From the NCBI GenBank assembly GCA_025350365.1, contig JANXXY010000132.1, positions 1-8,456 on the forward strand: a stretch of 8,456 bases of DNA, written 5' to 3'. Below the pieces are notes generated by a model that worked only from the letters and a program-made list of their open reading frames with translations, was not told the origin of the DNA and made no database searches. This DNA comes from Bacteroidales bacterium (GTDB lineage: Bacteria > Bacteroidota > Bacteroidia > Bacteroidales > JAAUTT01). The translations under genes were made by a program, and so were the position numbers. This document shows positions 7,229 to 8,456 of this stretch, in pieces. The stretch's first letter is position 1. Every line of letters starts with the position of its first letter.

Positions 7229-7256
7229 CATTTTCAAATTATCCCATTTTCAAATT
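7229..7256. repeat. 12-bp direct repeat with 16-bp period
   Basis: CATTTTCAAATT occurs at 7229-7240 and 7245-7256, separated by 4 nt. The period of about one and a half helical turns would place two bound proteins on different faces of the helix, so a micro-duplication is as likely as a paired operator. Confidence 0.7.
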
Positions 7257-7259
7257 TAA

Positions 7260-7422
7260 CGAAGTGTTGATACTTGGAAGTTAATAGTTTGCCTGGGTTT
7301 ACAAAATGGATATGAAGGATATGTTTTAGGAAATGAATTAGAACAGCTTGGGTTCTCACCCAGATAATTATTCTGATAAAGGACGCAACCAGTTAGACCA
7401 TTTTCCATTATATGTTTTATAA
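7260..7422 (+). pseudogene. Possible decayed 3' end of a coding sequence
   Basis: One frame stays open from 7260 to 7364, reading protein-like GLQNGYEGYVLGNELEQLG in its later part, then meets TAA at 7365-7367. The next frame, entered near the GGG run at 7350-7352, continues with PDNYSDKGRNQLDHFPLYVL before a TAA at 7420-7422. Joining the two by a single frameshift gives a plausible C-terminal fragment of about 50 residues ending 15 nt before the ATG at 7438. There is no start codon and I do not recognise a family. In AT-rich DNA two short open stretches can occur by chance, so the call rests on amino-acid appearance only. Confidence 0.25.
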
Positions 7423-7437
7423 ACCAACCACCCGATT

Positions 7438-7611
7438 ATGAAGCTTTCCATATTTTTCCTTATCGCGTTTACTTCTATTTTCTTGTGAATGTAGCAATTG
7501 CAGAAAGGGGAGATACAGACATAATTTGTATCGTTATTAAATGATGGTTATTTGAAAAAAAGTACATTCGAGGACACATAATTTGACAAGAATGGTTTAA
7601 TAGATAAATAG
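7438..7611 (+). pseudogene. Possible decayed exported-protein gene
   Basis: An ATG at 7438 opens MKLSIFFLIAFTSIFL, a good signal-peptide start (Lys then a hydrophobic run), but TGA follows at 7486. The same frame reads on with stops at 7486, 7492, 7522, 7579 and 7609; between them are protein-like pieces such as QLQKGEIQT, FVSLLNDGYLKKSTFEDT and FDKNGLIDK. Alternatively a +1 shift at the four-T run 7478-7481 gives SCECSNCRKG, placing a cysteine after the hydrophobic stretch as in a lipoprotein. Both readings fit a broken gene for a small exported protein. The number of stops is about what random AT-rich sequence would give, so this is tentative. An intact 16-codon leader peptide is another reading. 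Confidence 0.28.
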
Positions 7612-7619
7612 ATATAAAA

Positions 7620-8258
7620 ATGAAAAGATTGTTTATTATTTCAATCGTATTATTGATAGGATCATGGTGTTTTTCTCAGGAAATTGAACTCAATGGTTCA
7701 TTAAATACATCCTCGGAAAAAAGATTCCAAAGGGCTATTGGTATTGGAGTTCAATATCAGCATGACTTGGGTCAAAGTTGTAAATTTGGATTGAGGATGC
7801 AGTATATTTCAAATAATTCCAAATTTGACCAAATTAAGTATATCGATGCTGATCCTATTATGCCGTTTATTGAAAAATTTAATTCAACATCTCACCGTTT
7901 ATCATTCAGATTTAATATTCAAGGTTTATTATTGAATAGGGAAAACTATTCAATTTCATTAGGTCCAGAAATTAGCTATAACATCCTGTGGGGTAAGGAT
8001 CAGATAGAAAGATTTATTGTTCCGAACCTAAAATGGGATAAATTTTCTGAAAATACTGGTGCAGGAGCTTTGGGATTAGGTTTGATTTCGAAAGTGGAAG
8101 TTAAAAATTTTATATCACCTCAGTATTCATTATGTTTCACCATAAGACCGGAATTTACTACAAGCGGTATAATCGCTAAAGGTTATAACCGAGTATTTTC
8201 AGGCGTAATGGGATTAATGGAATTTCAAATTGGGTTAAAATATCGTTTCAAAACGTAA
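7620..8258 (+). CDS. Exported outer-membrane beta-barrel-like protein, unknown function
   Basis: A 212-residue protein that I cannot assign to a named family. The N-terminus MKRLFIISIVLLIGSWCFSQ is a Sec signal peptide; cleavage is likely around CFS|QEIEL (residues 19-21). The mature part of about 192 residues is rich in alternating hydrophobic/polar segments that look like membrane beta-strands: about 38-49, 53-63, 91-103, 109-121, 147-160, 168-178 and 198-211. The chain ends EFQIGLKYRFKT, resembling the aromatic-ended C-terminal signal read by the BAM complex, though two residues follow the final Phe. Length and strand count suggest a small barrel of about eight strands, as in the porin-like OMP_b-brl group. 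There is no lipobox and there are no catalytic motifs. ATG at 7620 is chosen because the signal peptide starts there; the upstream sequence is A-rich without a Shine-Dalgarno site. The following gene is also exported but has its own promoter-like element. Confidence 0.75.
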   Translation: MKRLFIISIVLLIGSWCFSQEIELNGSLNTSSEKRFQRAIGIGVQYQHDLGQSCKFGLRMQYISNNSKFDQIKYIDADPIMPFIEKFNSTSHRLSFRFNIQGLLLNRENYSISLGPEISYNILWGKDQIERFIVPNLKWDKFSENTGAGALGLGLISKVEVKNFISPQYSLCFTIRPEFTTSGIIAKGYNRVFSGVMGLMEFQIGLKYRFKT

Positions 8259-8265
8259 TATTTTA

Positions 8266-8295
8266 TTTCTTTATTTAAATAGGTTTATATCTTTG
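8266..8295 (+). promoter_or_regulatory. Putative promoter of the 3'-terminal partial gene
   Basis: TATCTTTG at 8288-8295 matches the TAnnTTTG -7 consensus exactly. TTTC at 8266-8269, 18 nt upstream, is one mismatch from a TTTG -33 element. The implied TSS near 8301 gives a leader of about 45 nt before the ATG at 8347, so this gene can be expressed independently of the beta-barrel gene 88 nt upstream. Confidence 0.5.
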
Positions 8296-8346
8296 AGTTC
8301 AGAATTGAAATTACCAACGACCTAACTTGAGTAACAACATCGCGTT

Positions 8347-8456
8347 ATGAAAAAACCAATTCTCCTACTTTTAATTATTTCATTAATAACATCATCACTT
8401 TTTTCTCAAACTGATACGACTTATCCATATATTAAATACAGGTCTTTAGGTAGTAA
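8347..8456 (+). CDS. Start of an exported protein, truncated by the window edge
   Basis: Only the first 36 codons are present. The ATG at 8347 starts MKKPILLLLIISLITSSLFS, a clear Sec signal peptide with two lysines, a long hydrophobic core and a small-residue end; cleavage is probable at LFS|QTDTT (after residue 20). The mature start is polar (QTDTTYPYIKYRSLGS). There is no cysteine near the cleavage site, so it is not a lipoprotein. The frame remains open to the last base and the function cannot be judged. It shares the FSQ-type cleavage region and orientation with the beta-barrel gene just upstream, consistent with a group of envelope or secreted proteins. Confidence 0.7.
   Translation, partial: MKKPILLLLIISLITSSLFSQTDTTYPYIKYRSLGS

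Larger units (their letters stand above)
7092..7619. other. Long intergenic region without an intact gene
   Basis: 528 nt between the tRNA terminator and the beta-barrel gene. No intact open reading frame of meaningful length is present on either strand. It contains a 12-bp direct repeat (7229-7256), possible decayed coding fragments (7260-7422 and 7438-7611), a 6-bp hairpin without a T-run (7348-7363) and a repeated ACATAATTTG decamer (7519-7528, 7576-7585). No copy of the tRNA 3' end, no transposase remnant and no terminal inverted repeats were seen. Confidence 0.6.

Noticed and set aside
7348..7363. Hairpin TTGGGT/ACCCAG with a TCTC loop as a terminator
   Set aside because: Only 6 bp, one of them a wobble pair, and no T-run follows.
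1..8456. CRISPR array, insertion sequence or defence system
   Set aside because: I found no regularly spaced repeats, terminal inverted repeats, or transposase, nuclease or toxin-antitoxin motifs on either strand.

Overview
The window looks like chromosomal DNA from a member of the Bacteroidota, probably Bacteroidales or Marinilabiliales. This is inferred from the AT-rich sequence, several sites matching the phylum's TAnnTTTG -7 promoter element, a fused RibBA, a START-like small protein of a type I associate with this phylum, an elongated LptF/LptG permease and a tRNA gene without encoded CCA. No species can be named from sequence alone.

Left and centre (238-6309, minus strand): one tightly packed operon-like block. 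Read in transcription order it is an LptF/LptG-family lipopolysaccharide-export permease, a GT4-type glycosyltransferase, a membrane-anchored GT2 glycosyltransferase, bifunctional ribBA (riboflavin synthesis) and fmt (methionyl-tRNA formyltransferase). The first four genes are 6 nt apart or overlapping, and fmt follows ribBA after about 50 nt. A good -7 element lies just upstream of the permease start. The two glycosyltransferases sit between envelope and housekeeping genes, so they probably act on a cell-surface glycan, possibly LPS or O-antigen or an exopolysaccharide. A separate minus-strand gene for a 125-residue START-like protein (6395-6772) lies upstream of the block.

Middle (6918-7091, plus strand): a promoter, a tRNA with anticodon CAT (most likely elongator Met) and a strong intrinsic terminator. 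They are divergent from the START-like gene.

Right (7092-8456, plus strand): about 530 nt without an intact gene. It holds a 12-bp direct repeat and what look like decayed coding fragments, one of which begins like a signal peptide. Then come an unrecognised outer-membrane beta-barrel-like protein (7620-8258) and the beginning of another exported protein cut by the window edge (8347-8456). This right part looks like variable accessory DNA next to a tRNA gene, but no integrase, transposase or att duplication is visible. I found no convincing new multi-gene system. The most notable points are the glycosyltransferase pair nested in the lpt-rib-fmt block, the atypical T-loop of the tRNA, and the possible gene remnants.
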